A stretch of 64,000 nucleotides of DNA from Rhynchopus sp. YZ270_cl-10 (Eukaryota; Euglenozoa; Diplonemea; Diplonemida; Diplonemidae), in assembly GCA_964035575.1 (NCBI GenBank), contig OZ037865.1, positions 1,486,955-1,550,954 of the forward strand, read 5' to 3'. The position numbers were made by a program, and so were the translations under genes. Positions 13,081 through 22,543 of this stretch are shown in pieces. Positions within the stretch are counted from its first letter, which is position 1. Every line of letters begins with the position of its first letter. The notes beneath the pieces were generated by a model that ran no database searches, was not told the origin of the DNA, and saw only the letters and a list, made by a program, of their open reading frames with translations.

Positions 13081-13738
13081 CACCATGGACTCGTAATGAC
13101 ATTACGCGCGTCATGACGAGGTAATTACGAGTGCCTTGACGAGGGCACCCCCTCGTAATTACGAGGGGGTGCCCTCGTCATGACGAGGTAATTACGAGGG
13201 CACCCCCTCGTAATTACCACGTCACGACGTCGTCATGACGTGGGCACCCACGACAAGGCGATTTTTGACCAATAAAAAAAATTTTTTTTTTTCAAAAATC
13301 GGGCGTGGTAGGTCATAAAGTGGCCCAAAAAATCCAAAGAAAACCTCAGATTGACCAAATGGTGAAAAAAAATGTCAAGTCAAATTTCAGCCAAAATACG
13401 GTCATTAGACCCCCACAGATGCTTAAAAGTGCCAAATTTTGCTTTTAATGGCCTCAAATCGTCGAAATTAGCCCTGTATAGGGGCCAAAAAAAAAATTCG
13501 AGAGTCCCTTTCCCTGGGAGGCAATAGCCAGACAATGACCACGGGAGCACCCCCTCGTAATTACGAGGGGTGCCCTCGTCATGACGTCGTAATGCCGTCG
13601 TCGTGACGAGGGAAACCTCACGTCATGACGTCGTCATTACGAGGGGGTGCCCGCGTCGTGACGACGTCATTGCACGCGTAATTTCCCACGTAATTTCCCT
13701 CGTCCCTCGTCACGTAATGTCATTACGAGTCCATGGTG
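13081..13738. mobile_element. MITE-like element 1 with 26-bp perfect TIRs and TA target duplication
   Basis: The left end (13081-13106, starting CACCATGGACTCG) and right end (13713-13738, ending CGAGTCCATGGTG) are perfect inverted repeats of 26 bp. TA lies on both outer sides (13079-13080 and 13739-13740). Inside each end is a block built from short palindromes related to CCTCGTAATTACGAGG and CTCGTCATGACGAG (13100-13260 and 13545-13712), so the whole element can fold on itself. The core (13261-13530) is AT-rich and non-coding. TIRs, TA duplication and lack of coding capacity fit a non-autonomous DNA transposon, perhaps of the Tc1/mariner type (inference). Confidence 0.85.
13406..13531 (+). 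repeat. Core repeat shared with 54079-54204
   Basis: About 126 bp, from TAGACCCCCACAGATGC to the CAATAGCCAG end, recurs near-identically at 54079-54204 in the same orientation. Here it forms the loop of MITE-like element 1. At 54 kb it is the last unit of a diverged tandem array without the TIRs, so one location captured sequence from the other family. Confidence 0.9.
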
Positions 13739-14868
13739 TACAACAAATAAACGGTGTTTTTCATTTACTTTTGGATTAATGTGCACACGAGGACACATTC
13801 ATTTTTATTCTTATTTTTGGTGCCCAAGCACGACAGGCTCAGGATCATCTTACCAACTTTCTTTTTTTTTTTTGTATTTTCCTATAACCTAGATGCCAAC
13901 AGTTGGTAGTTTCTCGTCTCGAAACGTAACGAGCAAAAAAATAATTCGTGAGGAGGGGTGCACGTGGTACGCAAAGGTGCAATTGCTTCGCTGACATAAG
14001 AATGTCTTGGAGGTTTCGGGAGTATGTGTGTCTGTAACAAAGCCAGGTTTTATTGCAAAAAGATGTGTCTCTTTTAATTTTTGGTGTCTAAGTACGGCTT
14101 AGGTTCACCTTGTCAACTTTTTTTAAATTGCGATCTTTATGCATACGAGACACCTGCAAAAAAAAACAAAATTGGCGAGGGAGTTCCCCCCTTTTCTGCG
14201 ATTTCTTCCTCTCTCTCTGTCAGATATATCTCATTTCCTTTTCCCGCACGATACTGAGCTTTCATCTTTCAAAGTTTCCTTTATTTCCCTACTCCCAACC
14301 AATTTTTTTTTGTACACAACGGAGCTAACCACCCGCACGAAAATACCCCATCCCCGTTTGTGAAAAAAGACAAAAAAAACAAAAACAAAGGCGTTTTGAA
14401 AACAGCTAACATAATATGTAGACAAAACAGAACGGACCGCTTCTCTTTCCCCCAACCCTCCTTTGTACTTTCTCCGTCACCTTTTCGTGTTTTCACCTTT
14501 TTGTGCTGACGTCTGCTGTGCTACCCATGCCATACCATGCCATGCCGCGAACTGTTCCACGGGTTCCTGAAAATGCTGGCCGTGTGTGCAGCTACAGTAG
14601 GTCCTAATGTGATCACAATCACACGCACCTCGCGTGCCTCTCTCACGTGGTGACAAAGATGATTTATTAGGTTTTGCGCGCTTGCGAAGCGTTTCTTTTC
14701 AAAGATGAAAGATGCACGCACACCTTGCACATCTAGCGTCTCGGTGCATAGATGCACAGGAGGGCACATCTGACGTTGTCTTGCTTTCAGTGTCGTTTCT
14801 CCACCCCCTAGGACCCTCTACCCCCCTCAATGCACCACAGATTCACAGCACCGACGTAGACAGTAGAC
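13739..14868. other. AT-rich spacer with two copies of the hairpin/branch-site-like motif
   Basis: There is no supported gene. Copies of the recurrent motif lie at 13821-13862 and 14085-14120; both begin TTTTGGTG, pass a CYAAGYACG arm and end in a CAACTTT box with a T run. 14515-14780 is more GC-balanced but shows no convincing frame. A leader-like pyrimidine stretch with several AGs precedes the next start codon. Confidence 0.55.
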
Positions 14869-17604
14869 ATGCTCCTTGATGAGTATCTGCGGTGTGAAGG
14901 GCGTGTTGCGCATGACAGCATATTGTACCGCAGGCTTGCGCTGCTTCCTGGGTTGTGCAATGGTTCGGAGAAGCCGTCTGGAGCAGTGCTGCGTGGCGTG
15001 CCTGTGCAGCATGTGCAGCATGAGGCTTTTGAGGAGCCGACGGAGTTTCGGTTGCGTGCGTGCGTGCCGCCGAAGAAGCCTGCAGCGAAGAGTCCAAGGG
15101 CGTCGCCGACTGCGAGTATGAAGCTTGTGGTGAAGGGTGCGAGGAGCAGTCCGAAGAGCGCAGATATCAGCATCCGTCGTCTCCGCCACAAGCGGCTTAG
15201 TCTCATATCCACGGATCAGCCAGAAGGCGAGCGCCGCAGCGGTGTGGAGGAGCTGCACACCGCCATCTCGAACACCATTGCAAAGATCTTCGACGAAACG
15301 CAGATGGAGTTCACCGAATGCTTCAACAGCCTCTCCTCGCACATCAAGGCGTACACACACGGCGTCGACTCGGAGTGCCTGCGGGAGATTCTTTTCATGC
15401 TCAAGGACAACCGTGCATCGGATGTGCCCACATCCTCGCGTCTTGCGCTCTTCTTCTTGGACCATGCGTTCTATCTCCTAGAGAATCTGCACCCTGCACT
15501 GCGTGACACCTTGCTGTGGTGCCGCAGCTGTCTTGCTGCGGCGTTGTACTGCCCGCGCACGAACATCCATCCCAGCGACGTGGGTGCGTTGGAGGGCGAG
15601 ATGGCCGAGAGTGCGAGGGTGTACCTGGGTGCACCGACACCGCCTTCGGAGGACAGCATGCAGACAGTGCTGCGGGAGGGCAAGGACGCGAACCTAGGTG
15701 TGCTGCTGCGGCGCTACTCTGGCAGGCTCACCTGCGAAGACAACGCAGCTCTGCAGGTCAACATCGAAATGAACCACGAAATGATAAAAAGCGAGCGTGC
15801 CCACGCCCGCCGTGTCCTCCAAGCAGAGCACTCCGTGGCAGAGTACTGGAAGCGCTCCATCCGCGCGCTCCTCTTCATGGCGTGGCGCTTTGTCATTGCA
15901 CGCGAACGCTCCGAACGCATTGCAGACGAGGACAAAGTACTGCTTGAACGCGAGCTTGCATTGGCCAAACGCGCGACAGCCGAACAGATCAAAGAAAAGG
16001 CACGTGTAGAAGGTCTTCTCTTCGACCAGGTGATGAACATGGACCAGAAGGTCAAGCAGACCTCGCAGTCCCTTCGCGAGGCAGAGGACAAGCTTCGGGA
16101 AGAGAAGGACAACACCCTCCAGCTGCACAAAAAGCTGCTGCAGCTCAAGGCAGAGCAAATCCTTCTCCGCGACAGAGTGCGGCGCACGATCACAAAGCAG
16201 GAGAAGGCCGTCAAGAGCGAAAGCGAAATGAAGGCACGTCTGGAAGAAGCTGAGCAGACCGCAGCCAGCCTGCAGCAGATGGCCGAAGAGCACACCGCCC
16301 TCGTCGCCGCCGTCAGAACCCACATTGGCGACATGCACTTCAAGTTCGACCCCTCCACAGCAATACCCCCGGGCACAGGCATGCTGCCGAAGTGGTACAA
16401 CAGGCTCTACTCGAAATGGACGGGGCTTGACACACTGGACAGGCTTGCGAAGGGGATACACAAAGAGTTTCCTGTGGAGCTGCCTGTAGTCGACTACGAG
16501 CGTGTGTCGAAGGAGACAGACGACGTGGACAAAGCGTCACACTTCGTTGCAATCCTGCGCCGCATCGTGGGTGAGGGCTGTCCGATCACTGCAAGCGCGT
16601 TGGTGCCGCCGATCCAGCATGATGTGGTGCTGCAGCTTGTCACGTTGTTCATGGCAAAGGCGTGCCAGCCGACGCACAACGAGCTGCCAGAGGGGATCCC
16701 GGTCAGCGATCTGTGCAGCCTCCTAGGCACGTTGCCGACGAAGGTGAAGCACCTGGCGGACTCCTTCATGCATACTGTGCAGGACCTGGTGCGTTGGCCT
16801 GCGTCGCATGTGGCAGGTCTACTGCACGCACCGCAGATTGACGCAGACTCGTGGGCGTTCAGCGAAACACATGTCATGACGTCCAACCCACTGAAAGGGC
16901 TTTGGAAGGGCACAACCGCCTTTGCACCACTCACAGAGCGTGTCAAAAACTATGCGCTGGAGCTGACCGAAATACGAGAGACGTATGGCACGGTCTTCTT
17001 CATCGCAAGCAACATGCAGGACGTTGTGACTGACGCGGGTGTACCACCAGAGGTGGAGCTGGACATGATGACATGCCTTCCTGCCAAGGCGAGGGAGAAG
17101 GTCAGCAACGCTGCCCTTGCAGTGTCGGTTGTGTCGGGTGCGGTGAGCTCACATAGGGGCATGCGTCCAGAGGCTGCGTTTGAGATGTTCATGCGTGATG
17201 TGATCCTGCCGAAATGCCGCGGGACAGCGGGGCGGGGGCGTGTTGCTGATGTGTTTGTATTGTACCGTGAGAGCACGACACGCGCGTTTCAGAGAATGGG
17301 CTCGCCGCTGGCAATCAGCGCAGTGGCGCAGTACCTGGAGAACCATGGCCTGCTTCTGACCATGGACGAAACGGACACGTGGGCAGTGCTCACCTCACGA
17401 AGCCTCGAAGACATGCTCGCCCTCCTCTACACGCTTGACACAGGCCGTGCCCTCGAGTCCGACGTCGGCGTCTCCTTCCCACACTTCCAAACCCTCCTCC
17501 TCGTCGCTGCAGAGATGAAGTACCCATCCCCTCTTGTCCTCCCGCATCACAAACTGGAAAGGGTGTTCCGAGATATCCTCCAATACCACCCAGGTGATGG
17601 GTGA
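14869..17604 (+). CDS. Large coiled-coil protein of unknown function
   Basis: Open frame of 911 codons. I do not recognise the family. Residues 1-130 are basic and low in order (K/S/P-rich around 70-105). Residues ~130-290 look helical and globular. Residues ~300-490 form a long charged coiled coil with many heptads (EQIKEKAR, LREAEDKLREEK, LHKKLLQLKAEQ). Residues ~495-908 are a second, mostly helical globular part. There is no signal peptide or membrane helix, so a cytoplasmic or cytoskeletal role is likely (inference). The start is the first Met after a pyrimidine/AG-rich leader. The 3' end is uncertain: a CAG|GTGATG donor at 17593/17594 could splice in phase to a candidate exon at 18057, which would replace the last three residues. 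Confidence 0.8.
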   Translation: MLLDEYLRCEGRVAHDSILYRRLALLPGLCNGSEKPSGAVLRGVPVQHVQHEAFEEPTEFRLRACVPPKKPAAKSPRASPTASMKLVVKGARSSPKSADISIRRLRHKRLSLISTDQPEGERRSGVEELHTAISNTIAKIFDETQMEFTECFNSLSSHIKAYTHGVDSECLREILFMLKDNRASDVPTSSRLALFFLDHAFYLLENLHPALRDTLLWCRSCLAAALYCPRTNIHPSDVGALEGEMAESARVYLGAPTPPSEDSMQTVLREGKDANLGVLLRRYSGRLTCEDNAALQVNIEMNHEMIKSERAHARRVLQAEHSVAEYWKRSIRALLFMAWRFVIARERSERIADEDKVLLERELALAKRATAEQIKEKARVEGLLFDQVMNMDQKVKQTSQSLREAEDKLREEKDNTLQLHKKLLQLKAEQILLRDRVRRTITKQEKAVKSESEMKARLEEAEQTAASLQQMAEEHTALVAAVRTHIGDMHFKFDPSTAIPPGTGMLPKWYNRLYSKWTGLDTLDRLAKGIHKEFPVELPVVDYERVSKETDDVDKASHFVAILRRIVGEGCPITASALVPPIQHDVVLQLVTLFMAKACQPTHNELPEGIPVSDLCSLLGTLPTKVKHLADSFMHTVQDLVRWPASHVAGLLHAPQIDADSWAFSETHVMTSNPLKGLWKGTTAFAPLTERVKNYALELTEIRETYGTVFFIASNMQDVVTDAGVPPEVELDMMTCLPAKAREKVSNAALAVSVVSGAVSSHRGMRPEAAFEMFMRDVILPKCRGTAGRGRVADVFVLYRESTTRAFQRMGSPLAISAVAQYLENHGLLLTMDETDTWAVLTSRSLEDMLALLYTLDTGRALESDVGVSFPHFQTLLLVAAEMKYPSPLVLPHHKLERVFRDILQYHPGDG

Positions 17605-18056
17605 GGGATGAGGGGTGATGGGGGTGAAACAAAACACAAAAAGGCGGTGGGGTGGGGGGATAGCAGAGCGTTCTTTCGAACGTGCAAATATCGGGAAAAC
17701 GTTTTCATTTTGTTTGATAGAACCATGTAAAGAGGATGCTTCTTCCGAAGTGTTCCCTGCCTTTTAAAAGGAAATGTTAGTTTCTGTTCGAAGGAAATAA
17801 CCAGGGTGCGGTGTATTATGACACTATTATGTCCCCTACAGCACCCTTGCAAATGAGAAATCAAAGATGATGGGTAAGGGGCATTCGAGTCAACAATTGG
17901 TTCATCAACTTCTCTAATCCTTTTGATTGTGCTTTCACCTGGGGCTGGCACCGTGGGTCAGTCGGAGGTGCGTGCATTAACCTAACCACTATTTGATTTG
18001 AGATGTTCTGATAATGGTCACTCTTAGACTAGACTAGGCATATTTTGATTTGGTAG

Positions 18057-18235
18057 CAGCAGTGCCATCGTCGTCATTTGCGCGATCGAACCGCCACCCG
18101 GAAAGCAAACGACGTATTCTCTACCTACATCCTACATTCTGGATGGGGAAGCCCATGGCACCCAGTTTGTCAGCGCGTCAAGTCCCACCTTTGACGATAT
18201 TGAAGGAGTCCATGTACAGCTTCGCAAAGTTCTGA
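18057..18235 (+). other. Possible last exon of the coiled-coil gene, or small ORF
   Basis: This is a GC-richer island in an AT-rich spacer, open for 59 codons with coding-like composition (ending SMYSFAKF). A TAGCAG double acceptor (AG at 18056 and 18059) is in phase with a donor at 17594 of the upstream gene; either AG keeps the frame. The donor would be GTGATG, whereas the other introns here use GTATG or GTACG, so the exon assignment is tentative. The rest of 17605-18371 shows no gene. Confidence 0.35.
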
Positions 18236-18371
18236 AAAAGGGAGTTGGGGTACGGTGTTCAATTTCCTTTTATGCAATCATATAAAACCCACAGTTTTTG
18301 AGTTGCTTCACACCCCTCAGCACAAACTCTATTTCCTTTTCCCGCTTTTTCGACCCCCCTATGTTAAGGAA

Positions 18372-19809
18372 ATGAAGCGCGCAAAGAAATGGTTTGTGCG
18401 CGACGGGACGAACAACAGCACTGCGGCGACACGCAAGGAGCGGCTGCGGGAGCAGCAGAAGCGTGCGGAGAGGAGTCTGGCCGCACAGTCGGATGTGCTC
18501 CTTGGGGAGATGCTGTGTCTGTGCAACGCGGGCGAGCCTGCACCGCCGTCGCGCACGCTCTCTGCCTACGAGTGTGCGGACACATACGACCACAACATAC
18601 CCCCGCAGTACCCTTACCCGCCGCAGCAGCCGTACGACTACGCTGCTGTGTCACGCAGGCACCGCCACCACGCCACGCAGGACACATTCTGCAACGGCGA
18701 CATCATCAGCAGAGGCTTCAACGAGATGTTCAACGAACCACAGCAGCAGCAGGAGCAGCAGCGCGGCTCTTACAAAGAAGACATCCAAAGCATCTGCCCC
18801 AGGAAGGTGGGCCCCAGCAGCATGAAGAGCAAGCAGCACAGCGCTGCGTGGGATGTCTCCCTGCAAGACGCACCGCTGCAGGACTGTGAGGTGGTGCGGC
18901 CGAAGTTTGTGCCGTTTGTGCCTTCAAGGGGGCTGTTTGGGTTTGTGGAGACGGACGAACGGAAGCTGGAGCATGTGGCAGCGTTGATAGAGCAGGAGAA
19001 GCAGGACCACGTTGACGCGATGCGGGCGCGTGCAGAGGAGCGTGCTGCCGAGCACAGCATACGGCGGGAGGAGTGCTTGGCACAGCTCCGCCTGCGCACC
19101 CGGCATAGCTTCGAGAAGGCTTTGGTACGTGGTGAGCCGCATGCCGTACGCAAGCTTGAAGAGGTCCTTGCAGCACGTCTCGAGGCTGACACAGCCAACA
19201 CCTTAGGACGCACCTGCCGCCCTGCCGCAGACGCCCAACGGAAGTACCCCACCCTGAACGGCGTCGACGACCCACAAGAGTGGACACAACGCCTTCTCGC
19301 GCTCATGCGTGACAGCACCGTCGCCTCGGTGACGGAGCGCATGGCTTCAGAGATGTGCCCCACGTCCCCACCAGACAAGCGTGTCTACGGCATGGGCATT
19401 CTCCACCCAGCACCGCCCAAAGCAGAGAAGCGGCGTGATAAGTATGTCCTGTTTTAAATGTGAGAGGGGATTGTGAAGTAGGGTTTCTCAGGATGTGGGA
19501 CGGTTTAAAGTTGTAACCTTTTTTTCTGCGCATAGGTGACAACAACTTGATTTGGTTGGATCTTTGCAAAGCTTTTCTTTGCACCCTTTACGGAATCATT
19601 ACCCTCCAACCAGACACGGCCATTTGTTGCCGCCCGACAAGCTGAAGCCGCCGAGGCCGAGAACTCTCATTTCGCAGTCGTCGGCGAGGATCATGGAACG
19701 GCGACGCAGACAGAACCGAAGGACGGTGACGTGTCTGAGCCCGTCGTGGGAGCTGAGTCCCTGTGAGACCATCAAGGAGTTGGACCGCTTCGACCTGCGT
19801 CAGGTGTGA
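18372..19809 (+). CDS. Charged protein of unknown function, two exons
   Basis: Start chosen at 18372, the first Met after a pyrimidine tract and TTAAG acceptor-like AG (18367-18368). The in-frame sequence further upstream is AT-rich and not coding-like. Exon 1 (18372-19441) is open into a TAA, but its end carries a GTATGT donor. Joining to 19614, after a pyrimidine-rich stretch ending in CCAG, continues in frame for 64 more codons of coding composition, giving 421 residues. The protein is basic at the start, Tyr/Pro/Gln-rich at ~80-150, has a charged helical segment at ~190-290, and ends with an Arg-rich patch followed by SPSWELSPCETIKELDRF. No signal peptide, membrane helix or recognised domain. 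Confidence 0.75.
19442..19613 (+). other. Intron (172 bp)
   Basis: GTATGT donor and CAACCAG acceptor, phase 2 (AA|A gives Lys). The downstream exon is open for 64 codons with GC-rich third positions, while the intron itself is AT-rich and has stops in all frames. Confidence 0.75.
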
Positions 19810-20548
19810 ACACCAGGCAACAGCACGGCGGATCGGGAATGCAGTGGGTGGGTGTGGTGCCTGGGAAGGACATAGCGGAACCTCCTTTACAATTCTCTTC
19901 ACCGAGGTTTCCTCGTAGTATCCTGTGTTCTGATGGCCCTAAATGATGTGGGCAGCGCAAAAAAATGGCAGGGTGTTATATCAAGGTGGCTCGTTCTTGA
20001 TGAGGTGGCTCGTTCCCATCTTAGAACCTTTTGGTTTCTGTTTTTCGGAGATCTTTCTCTTCTTTCCGGAGTGGAGGGTTGCACACCGTTCTTTTCTTTG
20101 CCAGCCTAGCCCCCTTTTTAGCTAACGCTTTTGTGAAACAATTTTATTGAAAAGAATAGTGAAGTGTGGATAAGGAGCTTCCCAGTTCCCCTTCCCTTTC
20201 CTCTTTTCTGTGTTCTACAGTTCCGTTTTAACCCAAAAAACAACCATTCAAACCCCGACAAACGCCCACCCACTATTTTGCACAATCCCTCACTCTTGGT
20301 CTTCTGGAAGAGATGGCTTCATCTGTGGCATCTTTCAGCACCGTGCGATGATGTATACACCCTTCAGCGACACTTCCAGCTCCCAGGTGGTGTTGATCTT
20401 GCTTTTACCAAAAAACCCTAAAAACCATCTATATCTCGAGAAAAGGTCCCCCATCCCTTCCAGGCGCTCCCCTCATTCGTTCGTTGCATTAACCTTCTTC
20501 CCAGATCCTTTCTCTGTATCTTAACGAACACACCATACCACCTCACCT
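19810..20548. other. Spacer without a gene
   Basis: AT-rich to neutral sequence without a supported frame. The last ~130 bases are pyrimidine-rich with CCAG about 45 nt before the next start, resembling a splice-acceptor leader. Confidence 0.5.
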
Positions 20549-21649
20549 ATGGAAGTAACAGTCGTCCTCTCTGATACTGGGGAGAAGCAGTGCATTGCAG
20601 TGGCGTCGGACGACAGTGTGGGGTGTTTGAAGAGGCGGGTGTTGGCGCACCGTGGGGAAGGTGTTGTGTCGCTAGCGGTGTGTGGTGAGGTGTTGGGTGA
20701 TGACGCAGAGCGGCTGGCGGACACAGCGGTGACTGCAGGGTGCGAGGTGGGGGCGCACTTTGGGGCAGGGCTGCTGCCTGCACGCTACGATGTGCGTGGT
20801 GCGACTGTCACGACTGTTGCGTTCTCGCCCTGTGCACAACGCTGCATAGTGGGGACACGCAGCGGCACGGTCGCCCTCTGGGACACGATCCCCGCCACCC
20901 AGCTCTGGACATACACCACCCCAGGGCGTGTCTTCGCTGCCGTAGTCGCACCCTCCCTGCAGCACTCTGCAGCAGGAGGCGACCGGTGCATGCACATCTT
21001 CGACGTCCAAGGGAGGCCCCTGCACGTCCTCACGCACCACATCAACTGGGTGCACGGGGTCTGTTTCACCCCCTGTAGTGCAGAAGTGGTGTGCTGCTCG
21101 CATGACCGCAGTGTCAGTGTCATCACCGTCGCGACGGGGCAGTGTGTCGTGCACATCACTGCGTGCAAGGCAGCGCTCAACGTTGTTCGTGCGACCAGGG
21201 ATCGCATTGTTGTGGGTGGCTGCCTCCCGTCCCTGCAGGTGTGGGACCGTGCTGGGCAGCCGTGTGGAGAGCTGCGTGGACACATGCATGCGTGGGTGTT
21301 TGCTCTTGAGGTGACGCGGTGTGGTAGGTGGGCGGTGTCGGGCGGCTGCGACACAACTGTGCGAGTATGGTCGTTGTCTGCGTGTGAGTGTGTGCGGGTG
21401 CTGCGTGGGCATGAGGATGCGGTGCTCTCTGTGAGCGTGGCGGATGGGTTTCTTGTTTCCGTTGGTGCTGCAGGTGATGTACGCATCTGGGACAGTGCTG
21501 GTGGTGACGACGCGTGCACAGTGCTGCAAGACTCCGTCGCCACAGTCTTGTCAGCTGCAGTGTCGCTGTGTGGGAGGTGGCTGGCACTCCGGTCTGACCA
21601 CGCGGTGCGCATAGCTGCAATGGCGTCTATGGAAGAGGTGGTGGTGTGA
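20549..21649 (+). CDS. Ubiquitin-like domain plus WD40 repeat protein
   Basis: 366 residues. Residues 1-~75 have the pattern of a ubiquitin-like fold (MEVTVVLSDTGEKQCI..., a central helix SVGCLKRRVLAHRGEG, and a final strand). From ~80 to the end come about six to seven WD40 blades, seen as GTVALWD, RCMHIFD, PSLQVWD, TTVRVWS and GDVRIWD, each preceded by a glycine-rich turn. The blades should form a single propeller that acts as a protein-binding scaffold; the partner cannot be inferred. No signal peptide or membrane segment, so probably cytosolic or nuclear. The fusion resembles WD40 proteins with an N-terminal ubiquitin-like module, but I cannot assign an orthologue. Confidence 0.85.
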   Translation: MEVTVVLSDTGEKQCIAVASDDSVGCLKRRVLAHRGEGVVSLAVCGEVLGDDAERLADTAVTAGCEVGAHFGAGLLPARYDVRGATVTTVAFSPCAQRCIVGTRSGTVALWDTIPATQLWTYTTPGRVFAAVVAPSLQHSAAGGDRCMHIFDVQGRPLHVLTHHINWVHGVCFTPCSAEVVCCSHDRSVSVITVATGQCVVHITACKAALNVVRATRDRIVVGGCLPSLQVWDRAGQPCGELRGHMHAWVFALEVTRCGRWAVSGGCDTTVRVWSLSACECVRVLRGHEDAVLSVSVADGFLVSVGAAGDVRIWDSAGGDDACTVLQDSVATVLSAAVSLCGRWLALRSDHAVRIAAMASMEEVVV

Positions 21650-22543
21650 TGGTTGTTGAGCTATGTGAACGCTCGTGTTATGTTTGCATTAAAAAATGCT
21701 ATTCCGTGGGTAGGGACGTCCATTCCCCCCTGAGAAAACTAGCTGTTCAAAAAAGCGCGTGCGTTCCTCTTTTTTTTCAGGGTTTTCATCTGCGTAATAT
21801 GCTCTAAGTGCACCTGGAAACAAAAGTCCGCCGATCATCGGTGGTTTGCATTTCTAGCTTCTCTTCAAGCTTTCTTCATAATATTATTTCAACGAATAAG
21901 TGAGTCTCAAGACTCGTTTGCTACGCATTTCTCGTTTATTATCAACTTTGCTTCCCAGTGCAGTCCGCCGATGAACGGTGAGGCGTTTGCACTTTGAACT
22001 TCTCTTTTCTTTGCTTTTTTACCGTCTTTCAAAAAAACCCTCTTTTTGCGTTGATTCACGTGTTATTGTAGGTGATTGTGTTACGTGCTCCGTGCGTGGC
22101 TTTTTTTCTCGCTGTGTGAAGAGAGAACAATACTGAACCATAAAACTATTTGCTTTCCTCAATTCTCTTCTCCTCTCCTCTCTCCTCTCGCTATGTTCTG
22201 TTGATACCGGCATGATCCTTCCTCTTGTATCCGTTTAAACAGACCTGCGATTGTGCCTCTTGCATCTTCGTTCCTTAAAACATTACCTTGACTATCATGG
22301 AAAACAACGGTTCATCTTACGCCTGCTCCTAACACACGACTGATTCCCAATACATCAGCATGCCCCTCGTTGCGGTCAGTCATTTCTTTTATTGTAGAAA
22401 AGGCGGGTTAGTTGGCTAGCTTTCGTTTCCTTCATCCTGTTCCGTTTGAGGTTGTGACGTGTTGATACCTGCATGCGGGTATCATTTGCCTTGAATGGCC
22501 TTCGGTTTGATTTACAAAAAAAACAACAAAAACAGGGTGGGAC
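21650..22543. other. Spacer with two copies of a CCGCCGAT motif
   Basis: No supported gene. Two related segments, at 21826-21865 (AGTCCGCCGATCATCGG...) and 21959-22005 (AGTCCGCCGATGAACGG...), share the order CCGCCGAT, hairpin, GGYGTTTGCA, CTTCTCTT. A third copy lies at ~28803. GTTCATCTTAC at ~22311 resembles the core of another spacer motif. Confidence 0.5.

Noticed and set aside
18255-18371. Earlier start for the two-exon protein at 18255
   Set aside because: The 39 codons are AT-rich, lie upstream of the pyrimidine/AG leader and have no coding bias.
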